Shown here: positions 11,224 through 23,160 of the stretch, one piece after another
Layout of the letters: every line of letters begins with the position of its first letter
Numbering within the stretch: position 1 is the stretch's first letter
DNA from: Cranoglanis bouderius
Taxonomy: Eukaryota > Chordata > Actinopteri > Siluriformes > Cranoglanididae
DNA: 64,000 nucleotides
Direction of reading: 5' to 3'
Assembly: GCA_023630585.1 (NCBI GenBank)
Contig: CM042535.1
Location: 36,569,301-36,633,300, forward strand
The notes under the pieces: generated by a model
Seen by the model: only the letters and a program-made list of their open reading frames with translations
Told to the model about the DNA's origin: nothing
Databases searched by the model: none
Translations under genes and position numbers: made by a program

Positions 11224-13423
11224 CTACACACAGACAGAGAGAGAAGCACTTTATCTTTAAGGAGATATTATATTTTTTAAAGTCCCATTAGTGAACCGTT
11301 CTAATTAGGAAAAATATGTTCTAAATTTGAGGGGAGACACAAAGTGGCCATCACTATTTGTTTCCATCCCCTTAAAATGCTCATATTTTGCCCTTGATGA
11401 TACTACAAGATTGAAAATTTGAGACAACCAGATGTCATTTCTTTGTTGTTAATAATCACGAAACCACCACCACCCCCCCCCCCCCCCCCCACCACTACAA
11501 GATTTGCCCAGAATAAAACACCACATCTGAGCAATGATCCTGACTTTCAGAACAGAATTTCGAGTAAACAAAACAAACCTGACGGATGACAGTTCAGCGA
11601 GGACGTCATTGGATATCGGTATTTCAAGCACGACGTCAAGATTGTGCACACTAAAGGATTGCAGAGTTGAACATTCGGAACATATTCAGCATTTATGATT
11701 TTAAATCGTATGGACTGCGTAGTTTAGGGGGTTTGGATAAGTTTGGATTTTTTTCACATCACACCACAGGATAATCAGATATAAGGCAGCAAATAGAGAT
11801 GACCAGAACTGGTTTACACTTGGTAATGTGTGACCTAATCATTGGATTCACACTGTTAAATGGGTTTATTGAACTATTAATTTGAAAAATATATTTTAAA
11901 AGTTCAAGATGGAACCCCCCCCCCCACCCTTCATTAAACCAGGCTTTTGGAAGGCTATTCCAGAAGTTTAAAATAGATAGAAGAAAGATGAGCAACTGTA
12001 TCCTTATAATCCCCTCTTGTAATTATACTTACTAAGAAAATGATATTTTCAATGTTCAACTTTTTTTTTTTTTTAAAGTGAGACAGAGAAGAAGAGATGC
12101 ATTATATTTAATAACACTTTATTGCACTAATTAATTAGGAAGGGGATTATTTAAATGTTCAGTTATTTAAGAGACAGGAAAGGAAAAGAAAAGAGAGACC
12201 TCATCTTTAAGGACCTTTCACTGATGAGAAAAATGGTATTTTATAAGCTCAGAATAAAAAAATTTAAAAAAAAAGGGAGAAAACAAGAAAGCGAGACAAA
12301 GAAAGCAGTGGAAAGTCAAACAAAACTTGTTTTGAAGATTTATTTTTTTTTTAGATAATAATTTCTACTGATTAATTTTCTATAACAGCAGCTTTGACTG
12401 TACTTCCAAATCAATTGGAATTAAATTCATACTTTATCGTGTCCATAGTAACAGCTTACAAAGGGGACGTGTTCTGCAGACGCTCCACGTACACGGATTC
12501 AAAAACAATGTGTGATTGCTGAGAAGGTGAACTTTTCTGTAAGGAGATGTTTATTTATGGAAGGAGTCTCCAGTATCAGCGCTTCAGATAATGATTTAGA
12601 TAAACACCTGCCTGTCAGTAACCCTGATTTCATGAAAAAATGGATCATTTCTGAACAGGTGAGTTGAATGGTTGATTTTGGACCGATTCCGTTCAACAGT
12701 CATCAGGAAATGAGAACGCAAACTCCGCCCCTAACCCTAATCTTTATAACTTTATATGAATACGATTTGTGTGTTTTAATCAGAGAAACACATTTCATAA
12801 AGCTTACGGTGCCTTTAAAAGACTCTAAATTTTAGGATTCACCGTCACAAAACAGCTTTACAGAAATTCGTAAGTGAGATGAAGGTCACAGGGGTGAGGA
12901 AAAATATACTTAGAACCGGACCGTTCCGATTAGGAAAAGGCTACTTTTAAACAGGAGAAAGAATGACTGCAAATATTTAACTGCCCACAGTTACAGAAAC
13001 AGAAGGTCGTGGGTTATCTGATGAACTCATGGCTGGTCTGGAGTGCTGGAGAATGTGACGGACAGCACAGTAATTGACACTAATTCGCTCAGGGATGCAG
13101 GCGCTCGCTTCCAATCTAGACCGATGAAAGAGTTATGAAAGTATGGATAGATTAAGGAAGGTTCAGTGATATCTTTAGGGCAGATTTTTTTTTTGTGACC
13201 TTTGGTGTGAATGTGCATCATTTTTCACAGGTTTAAGTTGTGGGTGTATTTTCCAAGTACCATTCAGACTTGAAATGAAACTATAATATGTAAATTGGCA
13301 GTGCATTCCTATATTTGCATGCTGGCTCAGAAGAGCTGTATATAGGTGGAATCAGTAGGTTTGTGTGTGTCGTGATGTTTGTACTCTGACAGGAGCATGG
13401 GAGTATGTTTATGGATTCCATAA
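11224..13423. other. Non-coding stretch 5' of receptor exon 2
   Basis: The stretch is AT-rich with C-runs at 11470-11490 and 11917-11927 and A-rich blocks at 12250-12340. A copy of a dispersed short repeat lies at 12350-12700 (listed separately). It should be intron 1 of the receptor gene if exon 1 lies further right, but I found no exon 1. Confidence 0.6.
12350..12700. repeat. Dispersed repeat family with GGAAGGAGTCTCC core (copy)
   Basis: The copy carries CTGATTAATTTTCTATAACAGCAGC, CATAGTAACAGCT, and GATGTTTATTTATGGAAGGAGTCTCCAG in that order (segments named, not continuous). The same ordered blocks recur at 21360-22030 and 22690-23160, and as fragments at 16690-16790 (reverse) and 36150-36430. 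It has the size and composition of a non-autonomous DNA element. Confidence 0.65.
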
Positions 13424-13616
13424 TGGCGGTGGTAGCTCAGGGGTTAAGACGTTGGGGTGCTGATCGGAAGGTTGTGAGTTCAAATCCCAGCACCGCCAAG
13501 CTGCCACTGTTGGGCCCTTGAGCAAGGCCCTTAACCCTCAACTGCTCAGATGTATAAATTAAATAAATGTAAGTTGCTCTGGATAAGGGCGTCTGCCAAA
13601 TGCCGTAAATGTAAAT
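13424..13616 (+). mobile_element. tRNA-derived SINE
   Basis: The head folds like a tRNA gene: an A-box-like GTAGCTCAGGGGTTAAG and a B-box-like GAGTTCAAATCC at 13476-13487. These are the internal RNA polymerase III promoter elements. After the head comes the teleost SINE body (GGGCCCTTGAGCAAGGCCC-TTAACCC) and a tail TTGCTCTGGATAAGGGCGTC-TGCCAAATG. The tail ends in a short A/T-rich run. The tRNA-like part is not a real tRNA gene because it runs straight into the SINE body. It is a non-coding element mobilised by a partner LINE. Confidence 0.92.
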
Positions 13617-13889
13617 TTGATTCCTGTAGATGCACTGAGCCAGAGCACATCACGTCATGGAGCTTAAACAGCGTCGACGGGGATGCCCCCTCCACCGACG
13701 AGCCTAGTGCGTCTTGTTACTAATTTTTATGCCTCAAATTCCATTAAAATAAGCTTCAAACTAAACCAAATGGAAGTTATTAAAGAAAAACTATTTCAGA
13801 CATTTGACCTTGATGTGACCTTGACCCTGTTTGGATCAATTCCAAAATCTAATCATTTCATCTGCTGGTTATGATGATAATTTAGTATA

Positions 13890-15040
13890 CAGTGGATATA
13901 AAAAGTCTACACACCCCTGTTAAAATAACAGGTTTTTGTGTTGTAAAAAAAAAAAAAAAAAAAAAAAAAGTAAACCAAGACAAACCATGTCAGAACTTTT
14001 TCCATCCTCAATGTGAAATTACAACGTATAAAATTTGAACGTAGAAAAGCAATCAGAAGCATTTTAGGGAAAAATAGGAAAAATAAAAAACATACAATAA
14101 CCTGGTTGCACAGGTGTGCATACCCTTTTATAATTGGTGATGTGGCTGTGTTCAGAATGAATCAATCACATTCAATCTCATGTTGAAAAGCAATTTTCAT
14201 ACATCCGTCATCAATTAAATTGGAGACTTTTATAGGATTTTCTGCACATCTTCTTGGTTTCATCTGACTGCTAAAGCCATGGTCCGCAAAGAGCTTACAA
14301 AGCATGCATGGTATCTCACTTGTCGAAAGATATCGATCAGGAGAGGGGTATAAAAGAATTTCCAAAGCACTGGATGTACCATGTACCACCGTAAAAGCCA
14401 TCATCAACAAGTGGAGAAAATGGAGCGCCACAGTAACATCACCGAGAACAGGACGTCCCTCCAAAATTTACAAAAGGACAAGACAAAAACTTACCAGGGA
14501 GGCTGCCAAGAGACCTACGGCAACATTAAAGGAGCTTAAGGAATATCTAACATGTACTGATTACTCTGTGCATGTGAGAAACAACCTCTTGTATGCTTCA
14601 CATGTCTGGGCTTTGGGGTAGGGTGGCTAGATGGAAGCCCTTTCTAACAAAAAGAACCAAAAAAACATCCAAGCTCAACTAAATCGCCCCAAACCATGTG
14701 GCAAAATGGTCTGATGAGAACAATACCAAAAGGTATAATAATTCCATAATTCCAAAAGGTACGTTTGGTGCAAAAAACAAGCACATCACCAAAAGAACAC
14801 CATACCCACAGTGAAGCATGGTGGTGGCAGCATCATGCTTTAGGGCTGCTTTTCTTCAGCCAGAACTGGGGCTTTTATTAAGGTGGACGGAATCAAGAAA
14901 AGCTACAAATACCAGTTGATTTTAGTACACAACCTTCAGGTGTCTGCTAGTAAGCTGAAGATGAAAAGGAATTTCACCTTTCAGCACGACAAAAACCCAA
15001 AGCATATTTCATATGGACAACCCAAAAACATAATGCCTCC
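13890..15040 (+). mobile_element. Tc1-like transposon relic, family A (copy 2)
   Basis: It starts after TA with CAGTGGATATAAAAAGTC, the same terminal repeat as the copy at 4076. A transposase N-terminus is readable at 14304-14621: ISKALDVPCTTVKAIINKW, then TGRPSK, then E-A-A-K-R-P-T-A-T-L-K-E-L. Downstream, decayed catalytic-domain pieces appear (a GGGSIMLW-like region near 14815-14860 and FTFQHDKNPKH at 14970-15005) but in other frames and with deletions. The right terminal repeat is not recognisable. A pure A run at 13947-13970 interrupts the left end. It is a dead copy. Confidence 0.87.
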
Positions 15041-17006
15041 ACCACCTAGAGGAAGATACATAAAAAGTAATACCGTTACCGATTTTTATTTATTTATTTA
15101 TTTTTCTTTACTGAAGAAATAAAGCGATGTAAGTGCAATGCAGTGAATGCAGGTTTTGTTTTTCAGTGTGACACGTTTGCCTCACGTCACTAATGAAAAG
15201 CAATACCATCTATATAGAACCTCATACAGAATCTCCATAGATATGAACTGAACAGTAGCATTTGTTTTGAAAATCATGGAGAATAATTACGATAATTAAC
15301 ATTTGGTTAGATGATAAATGGGTGTGTAGTCATGCCATTAATTTTATGCTATACTGTACCAGTTATGTCACAAAATTTGAGAAAATAGACTTTCTACACT
15401 GTTTTGATTAACTGTGAAAAGTCCATTTTAATAAATAAACAATTTCTTACTTGCTCAGCCGCTGCTAAAATGTGAAGCCTGTATACTGAAACCTGTGATA
15501 TTAGGTTTCACAGTTATTACACAACAGATTTTTTTTTTTTTTTGCACCATTCAACCTGAATATCATGCAAATGGAAACAACAAAAGCATCTAGCTGGGTA
15601 TATTTTCCCACATTGGTATGTTGTGTATGCCGATCATTAAATTATTGCTTTCGGTAATATGTCCAACGTCTTATTGCAAGCTCCATTTTGAGAAATGCCA
15701 ATGTGTGCGAGTTAGATAAGACTAAATATGCTGACTAAAACATTACATCAATAAAATGTTTAATAAGTGGGTAAATATCTCGCAAGGGAACGGAGATGCA
15801 TTTCAGTTTTTTTGCCAAGATGAAAGCCATTCGGTGATGTGTGTGGTGAATAAAACATTGAGTGAAAGCTTTTATTTCTCAAGAGAGGCTGTAATAAGGT
15901 GATTAAAGGAGCATGTTTGGACAGCGAATAACCGGAGCTGGGGCTGAGAAAGAAGGCGGGGTTGGAACTGACGATGATTATGATGATGACGATGATGAAG
16001 AAGAAGAATTGTTTGTGAATTTAAATCGCCTCCCGTGCTTGTTCTTCCACGAATTTTTGCCTACGGTGTTTTCTATACTCCAGACAAGATAATAAGTATG
16101 AAAATAGGACACGTCCATTACGTGGTTCATTATAAACTCCAAAGAGAAAAGAAAAACGGACCGATAAAGCAAGAGGGCCTTACTTACTGAGCTGTACTCT
16201 ATTACCGCTACACCTCTTACACCACATAGTGTATATCCATGTCTTCTTTTTACTTTTGTATCCTCCTTCTTTCAGGATGAAAAAGTGTACCTCACTTTCC
16301 CCGTACAGCAGCCAGATTAAACCTCTTTCTGACTCGGGCGAACAAACGCTGCGCCATTGTTCAGATTTCACCACTTATTCACGCCTCAAGCTTCTTTCCT
16401 TGCCAGCTCTCGTCTCATTTTTCCCAGAGTGCCGGCCTGAGCTGATAAAAATAAAGCACTCGGTGTCATGCTGTTCTAGGAAAATAATCAGTTTTCAGCG
16501 TTACTGGGAAGTTTTACAGCACAGAAATACACCAATAATTAAATATTTTTTACATTTAGACGTAAGTATTATATGTTGTACTTTTTATCTGTTTATGGTT
16601 ACATTTAATGCTATTGAATATCACCAGTATCAACTCACCAGTCTCTCTCTTGAAGAGCAGCTTGTCATGTTCCTTGTCAAGAAAGCAGAAAATTCTCGGT
16701 CCTGAAGACTGAAACTGGAGACTCCTTCCATAACTGTTAAATAAACAATAAACTCTCCTTACAGGAAACTTCACCATATCAATGACTACATGTTTTTTGT
16801 TCTTAAATCCAGCTAGCTGTATTTTGTATTACCTTGTTAATGGAGCTATTATCTAGCTACCTATTTATGTCTAAGGCATGTATTCCAGAGACAGTTTCTC
16901 GGTTTTCTTTTTTTCGCTAGCTATTTTCTAAGTGTTCAGAGATGGAGAACAGGATGAAAGGATCGAAAGCGATGGAGGGAGGGAGGAGATGAGGATACAC
17001 TGATGT

Positions 17007-17050
<44 letters not shown>

Positions 17051-17955
17051 TGTGAGGCTTTAAAAGGTGTGAGAGAGGCCTTGTGAAGGAAAAAAAAAGG
17101 AAGTGTTGGAAAGGAATGAGAGATAAGAAACACACACTGGGACACTGCGACTGGATGCAGCTCTTCATCTCTCCTGCGCCTTGATATCATCTTCTGAAGG
17201 AAAGGATGTGCGTGAAGAGAGAAACACTCGGCACACCCTCACCCTCCCGGCTTCCTTTTATGGGGTTTTATTTCACTTTCAGCGGTGAATGTCGCAAAGC
17301 CATAAATCAACCCAAATCTTGGCACGCAACTTATGATGAGAAATAAACGACAAGGGTTTTTTTTTTTTTCTGCTTTCCCTCTCTGGTGAGGATGAAGCAC
17401 AAATCATTTTCTATGGGAGTCTGATTGGAGACGAGATATCCTTTTATGTGGACGTTAAATCATCCGGCTTTGAGACACAATAGGTATTTAGCATTATGAG
17501 AGAGAGAGAGAGAGAGAGAGAAAAATCCCTGTGCGATAAATGGGTCAGTGCTCTTTGTGTACGATTGTGGTCGAGTCCAGCTTATCGCTCACTGAATGGC
17601 TAGCACATCAAGCCTCAATCCCGGCTTAAAAGCAGCAAAAAGAAAGGAAACGCAACCTCTTGATTGCATTGAGTTCACTGGATTGAAAAGCTGAACTGAA
17701 GAACACAGAGAAACTTTTTTTTTTTTCACTAAAACAATTTTACATAAGATGACGCAGGTCAAAGAGTTGATTTTTCCAAGCAGCTTCCAGACTTGCCACA
17801 TAACTTGGCCGTGAAAGGAGATTAGGCTGGAAGGATCATGACTATGCCCTACTTCCTGCCAAGTGAGAACTAAAATATCGCTCTCTGAAGTGTTTAAAAT
17901 GAACGGCCATTTTGAAACACGATTCAACATCATTCTTGTCCTGCTGTAAACGAGA
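15041..17955. other. Non-coding stretch with GA microsatellites
   Basis: It holds a (GAT/GAA)n patch at 15970-16010, a (GA)n run at 17010-17045 and another at 17499-17520. A reverse-oriented fragment of the GGAAGGAGTCTCC repeat is at 16690-16790. Open frames at 16229-16705 (plus) and 16936-17190 (minus, mostly translated GA repeat) have no recognisable domain. An AATAAA on the minus strand at 17956-17961 sits just at the right edge and belongs with the exon at 18035. Confidence 0.6.
17010..17046 (+). repeat. (GA)n microsatellite
   Basis: About 18 GA units in a purine-rich region. Confidence 0.95.
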
Positions 17956-18034
17956 TTTATTAATGAACAGATGAGCTAAGCAGCGAGAACCGTTACTCTC
18001 AGCCAGTTCCCACCTGCCAGTGAGTTCTCATCCA

Positions 18035-18190
18035 TCACACGACAGCTACCAGCTCAGTTCCTCCGAGATATGTGAAGCCGACCAACCACATCTTGTCGAA
18101 CTGCTGCGTCACAGGACGGCGTAACACAAAGCGCAATCCGTCCTCATCAGCAAACACGAGCTGATAGACGCCTACGATTGGCTGGTGTTG
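18035..18190 (-). CDS. Candidate terminal coding exon of an unrecognised gene
   Basis: On the minus strand a pyrimidine-rich tract ending CCCCTGTTGACAG (AG at 18191-18192) leads into a 51-codon open stretch. It ends in TGA at 18035-18037, and AATAAA follows about 75 bp downstream (17956-17961). The stretch is GC-richer than its surroundings and reads like folded protein: P-I-V-G-V-Y-Q-L-V-F then D-E-D-G-L-R-F-V-L-R-R and a hydrophobic end after F-D-K-M-W. The acceptor, frame, stop and polyadenylation signal together suggest a last exon in phase 0. I do not recognise the family. Upstream exons would lie to the right, and I saw none with certainty. It could be chance or a gene fragment. Confidence 0.45.
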   Translation of the reverse strand, partial: QHQPIVGVYQLVFADEDGLRFVLRRPVTQQFDKMWLVGFTYLGGTELVAVV

Positions 18191-18339
18191 CTGTCAACAG
18201 GGGAGAGAGAGTCACAGACAATTTTGCTCTCTTGGCTTTGGCATTGCTATTTCACTGCTTGCTCCGAGCATTTTAATGACAGCATAAAGAATTTCAAGAG
18301 CATCAGTTGGTCCCTTCAATAATATTCCTCCGGAATATT

Positions 18340-18490
18340 GGACTGATTGGGACTGATTGGGCATAGCCAGTACAACAATTTGGAATGTCTTGAAAAAGAA
18401 AGAAACCACTGGTTTACTGAGCAACAGACAAAGAAAACAACAACAGCTGATGACAGAAACCCGTGTTTTGATCCCTTACCCAAATGTCTT
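18340..18490 (+). pseudogene. Tc1-like transposase fragment
   Basis: A short plus-strand stretch reads T-T-I-W-N-V-L-K-K-K-E-T-T-G-L-L-S-N followed by R-K remnants and T-A-A/Q-L-M-T-E. This resembles the second helix-turn-helix and the hinge of a Tc1-type transposase (the usual pattern is TIWNVLKKKE-TG-L-N then GRPRKTT). The catalytic domain and terminal repeats are absent. It is an isolated fragment next to the unrecognised exon at 18035-18190. Confidence 0.55.
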
Positions 18491-18535
18491 TGGGGTATTG
18501 CACAAACAAATGAGTTGGCCTTGCCGTTCCAATAG

Positions 18536-18590
18536 TTTATATACAGTTTATATATAGTGTATATATACACAGTATATACAGTATTGTAAA
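18536..18590 (+). repeat. TA-rich palindromic patch
   Basis: Alternating TATATA and GTATATAC blocks form an imperfect palindrome, with no coding content. Confidence 0.6.
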
Positions 18591-19162
18591 GTTATTACAT
18601 AAACGCATTTCATATATTAATTCCAGTTTCAATTCTACCTCTAATATATAGATTGTCGTATAATTTCAGTCCTGAAATTTAAAGCCAAGTTAACTCGATT
18701 ACTTGGGCCTCCTAGTAATTAGGAGTCACCTAACGAACTGCACTTGAGCTAATAACAGCTCTTGATATCCCAATAAAGATTCAACCAAGGGGACATAATG
18801 AGGTACAAACGTGTTTAAAATAGTAGTGGAACTACTTCAAGGAGAAACTGACAGTTTTTTCATTAAAATTTGCAAACCCTTTGGCCCAATACTGTACCGT
18901 ATCTTTCCTCTGACCTACGAACACTAGCTAGGATGATTCAAATACAGAATGACGCGGAGAAGAAAAAAAAAAGAACGACAACAAAGCTTTGAGGTCTGAC
19001 TCGGATCTGACACCCAGAGATAATACAGACTCTTTGCTTCTGTTGTCCCAAGAGCTTTTCAAATTGAAAATAAATGGTGACTGCTGCTGTTCTGCAGTTT
19101 ATAGCTCACAATAAAAAGGTTAAAAAAAAAAAAAAAAAAAAAAGAAACACCAAGGATTGCAA

Positions 19163-19223
<61 letters not shown>

Positions 19224-20419
19224 TGCACACCCTCAGGAGAATTGGATCTATTTTCAGGGCTTTCATGGGCTGGAACGTGTAAAACAGCTGCCTTGTTTTT
19301 TGGCCATTCTAAAAGTCAAACTAGAAAAATAGCGAGACTGAATGAGGAGCCTCTGTTCGTGCTAGATAGCAGACTATTTCAGGATAAATAGGGTTACTTG
19401 TTAGGGTACACTCGGGTCATTCGGGTTTGTGTGGCATTTTAACTTTTGGATTGAAAACGTCCAGTTCTGGTCCGCATCAAGCTTTAAATACGGTCTAATG
19501 AGTTTACTGCAGGATAAATGTCAGAGTTGGCACTGTGCCGTCCTCATTTCAACGTTCTTGTGTGAGACGAACACAACCCGAGTGCTGAAAATAAACACAT
19601 AGTGCAATTTCAGGCTATTTCTTTGGCATAATCAAGAAAATCAGCCTCAGAATACACGTCTCCATAATACACGCTCGTGACCTTTGCAGAACGTTAAAAA
19701 CCACGCAACAGCATGAATTCGCATGAAACTGCAATTAAAACGCTCGACTGTCCGGTGTCCTGGAATCATTTCATCCCAAAGTGCCGAGCTAGCATCGGTT
19801 TTCGTCTCTCGTGCGCAAAACACGTGGGCAAAAAGGTTATCCCGGATCAGTACTCTGAGCGCGTTACCAAATCGAACTGTGCAGCCATTTGAGCACAATC
19901 GCAGTAACATGTAGCTCATGTATGTGGAAGAGGGCAGATAGCGCCTTCCTCCTATGATGCAGCATAGCCTTCGCCCTGTGAAGTGTGTAGTGCAGCAGGC
20001 GACAGGAATCGTGACAATTATCAAGTGTTACAGTTCCGACATCGAGGTGCATTTTTAACGTAGTTACACATCAGATAAACACATTTGTTTTTTGTTTTGC
20101 AAAAGTCAATAAGGAGTTCATGTTTTTTCTTTATCTGTCTGTTAAATATCTAATCTGCTCGTCACTGGTGCACTGAACGTCAAAGTAGGACGTGGAGTGA
20201 CTTTCGCTTGGAGTTAGCTTCCTAAAAACTTTTGTCATCGCCCCCCCCAGAATGTACCGCAGATTGACTCACTTGATGTCTTTAAACTGTCCTTGGAAGC
20301 GTTAAGGCTCAGCAGGAAGGCACTAAGGAAATTCTAGAAAGTACGGCTTAGTAATATGGTGTCTTGCTTTCTAAGGCTTCTTCAGCTTTGGGTTTTTTGT
20401 GAATCTGCATACCTACAGA
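18591..20419. other. Non-coding stretch with poly-A and TG repeat
   Basis: It contains an A-run at 19120-19143 and a (TG)n microsatellite at 19166-19221. The minus-strand open frame 19647-20024 (125 codons) is cysteine- and arginine-rich with no domain and no splice context, so I do not call it. Confidence 0.55.
19166..19221 (+). repeat. (TG)n microsatellite
   Basis: About 28 TG units, among the longest pure dinucleotide runs in the window. Confidence 0.95.
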
Positions 20420-20625
20420 TATTACAGATTGTCTCAAAGCTGCTTAGCATACATCAGTGCCTTAACCCCTAGTGAGAAGTGACAGTGACGAGGAAAAACT
20501 CCCTCGGATGACGCAGAGGAAGACGAAACCTTGGGGGGGAACCGAGACTCGGCAGGGGGAACCCTAGATTCTTCCGAATCGGACTGGGACTCATACATCA
20601 CTGCTTGTGTGTTTTTCTTCCTCAC
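20420..20625 (+). repeat. Dispersed fish repeat, 'AAAGC-GCTT / AGGAAAAACTCCCT' family (copy 1)
   Basis: The blocks TTGTCTCAAAGCTGCTT, AGTGACGAGGAAAAACTCCC, GAAGAAACCTTG-like and AACCGAGACTC occur in the same order as in the fuller copy at 26440-26750. The open frame on the minus strand here is only the repeat read through. Confidence 0.7.
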
Positions 20626-21359
20626 CAAGACGTAGTGTCGCTACAAAGACTCACGAAGGCTCACGAAGGCTTTAACCATTAAACAAGGACTGATTTACGT
20701 GTGAAATTGGGTTGAATGTAGTGTTCTGCTTCACAGAGATCCTCGCAAAGATGCCAGGTTAAATCTAGGCTTAAGCCCTATTCAGATTGGATTAGTTTTA
20801 CATGTACAGGTTGGGAAATGTGAGTATTCCTTGTTCTAATGCATCAGACCTGGATTGATAACTAATGTTGAGTCAGGTGGAAGCCATTACATCGTATAGT
20901 GCTGCTGCCCTTTCATAATGAGCTCTGAAAATAGTCATATCATATCATTGCAGTGGCGTTAGGAAATTGCCTGAGTCAGCATGTTCCACCTTTTTTAAAG
21001 CGTATTATTATTCAGAAAAAAAAAATCCATTTCTCTTAAGGACAGTAAAATAATTTAAATATATATATATTTTTAAAATTTTATTTTTACATTTTGTAAT
21101 ACTCAGTACAGTTTATACTAGAATAGTTTTTTGCTATTGCATTTCTCCTCATGGGCAGCAGAGGGAGCTAAAGGTTTCAAACTGCTCCTTTAAGGTTGTG
21201 CGAAAATGTGGATTTCAGTTCAGGAAGCAAATATAGAAAATAATTTATTTATTTATTTTTTTTAAAAATACACAACGAAATGAGATCTATTTATTTCTTT
21301 TTAAAATGAGGTTTTATTTACTTACCATATACGTTATTATAAAGACGTATACCACATCG

Positions 21360-22030
21360 CTGGTGAATTCTCGATTCCGATTGGTCAGAGGGTGTTGATT
21401 AATTTGTTTAGAACAGCGGCTCTAACTGTGGTCCTAACGGTGCGTTCGATCAGGTCTGAAAGATCGAGTTGAACGCACACGAACGCCACCAAAGAGTCGT
21501 AATCAAAATACGACTTTCTGCACAAGTAAGATATAATATGCTACGATAAAGTTCACAGTGGCTTCACAAACTGATTAAAAACATAAAAAAAAGCAAAACA
21601 CACCTGATGCACATTCTTTGTTTTTCATTTTCTAGAGGTAGAGGTATTTTTTTTTTTGTAGTTAATTAAGAGAAGGTACACCGCCACCTCGCTCTGAACA
21701 AAGTGACTTGAATACTGCAAATACATACTTCCCCGGAGGACTTGTACACACAGTAATACGTTATCGTTTCTATAGTAACAGCTCATAAGCGTAATGTGAG
21801 GAGACATTTATTTTTGGAAGGAGTCTCCGGTGTTGGCTCTCGCTCACTGGATTCATGGAGGCTCCACAACACTAAACGTAACTACAAATTGATTGACTTT
21901 TTGTTTTGTTTTTTCTTAAAAAGCAGAAAAAAAAACCTCATTTGCGTCTACAAATTGCTGTGGTATGAGAGGAATAAAACACGTTGGGATGTGCCCGTCA
22001 CGGCTGTTGATTATTTTTCCTTCCCTTAAT
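21360..22030. repeat. Dispersed repeat family with GGAAGGAGTCTCC core (fullest copy)
   Basis: The copy starts with GGTGAATTCTCGATTCCGAT-TGGTCAG and GTGTTGATTAATTTG. It passes CTATAGTAACAGCTCA and the GGAAGGAGTCTCC core at about 21818-21830. It ends with a GGAATAAAACACGTTGGGAT and GTTGATTATTTTTCC block. The two ends share GTTGATTA words. At about 670 bp without coding capacity it looks like a non-autonomous DNA transposon. Confidence 0.65.
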
Positions 22031-22689
22031 CCAAGACTGCAAGTGTTAATTCAACATTATAGCGGTGTTCGTTTCGAGTCTGTCTTGTGGGTGCAGACTG
22101 TAGGAGTTTCAACACTGCAGGAGGTAACTCCACGCTGTAGGTGTTAATTCAGCGTAGCGGGAGGTAGCTCCACGCGGCGGGGTGTTCATTTAACACCGGA
22201 TTGATTCAGTGCCGGGGGTTTTGGCTGCGCGCTCTCAGACAGGGTGACCTTGTACTGGCTGTGTTAGTATTCAGGAATAGCGATTCCATTTACAGGTAGA
22301 TGTGCGGAATGATAAATAGAGCCCCACTCGAAACGGACACACACCTTCAGTAGCGACAATCACAGGCCATGAGAACAGGACACACACTTACACACAGGAT
22401 TAACACGCTTTCAGCACACTCTTTCAAGGTAGCAGAACCAACAATGACACGGCGAATATTTTAAGCACACGCCAGTGCACATGCAGCTTAAAGCGACTGG
22501 TGCTGGAATGGAAATGGCACGGTGAAGAACTCCTAAAAACACACACACACACATAAACACACACACACCGATGTTTATTATGTAGGGAATAAATAGAAGA
22601 TACAGCATTAAGGAATAACATATTCCTCTTAGTCCACTGCAATTTTCCAGCACTATCAATTTCAAGGACTTTATATTATCTAACAAAGA

Positions 22690-22987
22690 AAGATGTATAT
22701 AGTCGTTGATATGCTGTAAGGAAATGTTTATTTAATATTTACTGTATGGAAGGAGTCTCCAGTGTCAGCGCTTTGTAGCGGTCAGTAAGTTTTCCGCCAT
22801 GGGAAAGTCTTCAGGACTTTGCACCTCGTAGTTTCTCGGTAACATCACAAGCTACTTTTTGTTTTGTTTTTTTTGTCTTATTTACTACAAGAGAGAGAAA
22901 AACGAGAGGGAACGACTGTTCATAGCTGCATAAGCAGTAACCGGAACGAACTTCTTTCTAGAACATTCCACAACATTAAAAGTAACT

Positions 22988-23030
<43 letters not shown>

Positions 23031-23160
23031 ATGTGTCTTTCATCAATAAATTAAAATTTGCAGTCTTTGGTAAATTCCTGTGGTATCAGAGGGCTTCGGG
23101 GTAATCACACCCGTCCTCTGGTCGTTGATTATTTTCCTATAGCAGCACACCCCATTATGT
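22690..23160. repeat. Dispersed repeat family with GGAAGGAGTCTCC core (copy)
   Basis: The core GGAAGGAGTCTCCAGTGTCA is at about 22748-22767. The right-end block CTGTGGTATCAGAGG...GTTGATTATTTTCCTATAGC (two separate phrases) is at 23076-23145. A (TA)n microsatellite at 22994-23026 has grown inside this copy. Confidence 0.65.

Noticed and set aside
13424..13500. tRNA-like gene with A and B boxes
   Set aside because: It runs directly into a SINE body and tail, so it is the head of a SINE rather than a tRNA gene.
16640..16700. Possible exon ending in CTG|GTGAGT on the minus strand
   Set aside because: The coding side overlaps a dispersed repeat fragment, has no clear acceptor and does not read as a signal peptide for receptor exon 1.
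16936..17190. Minus-strand frame with long Ser-Leu repeats
   Set aside because: It is the (GA)n microsatellite translated.
19647..20024. 125-codon minus-strand open frame
   Set aside because: No recognisable domain, no splice sites at its ends and no repeat family; length alone is not enough in 64 kb.
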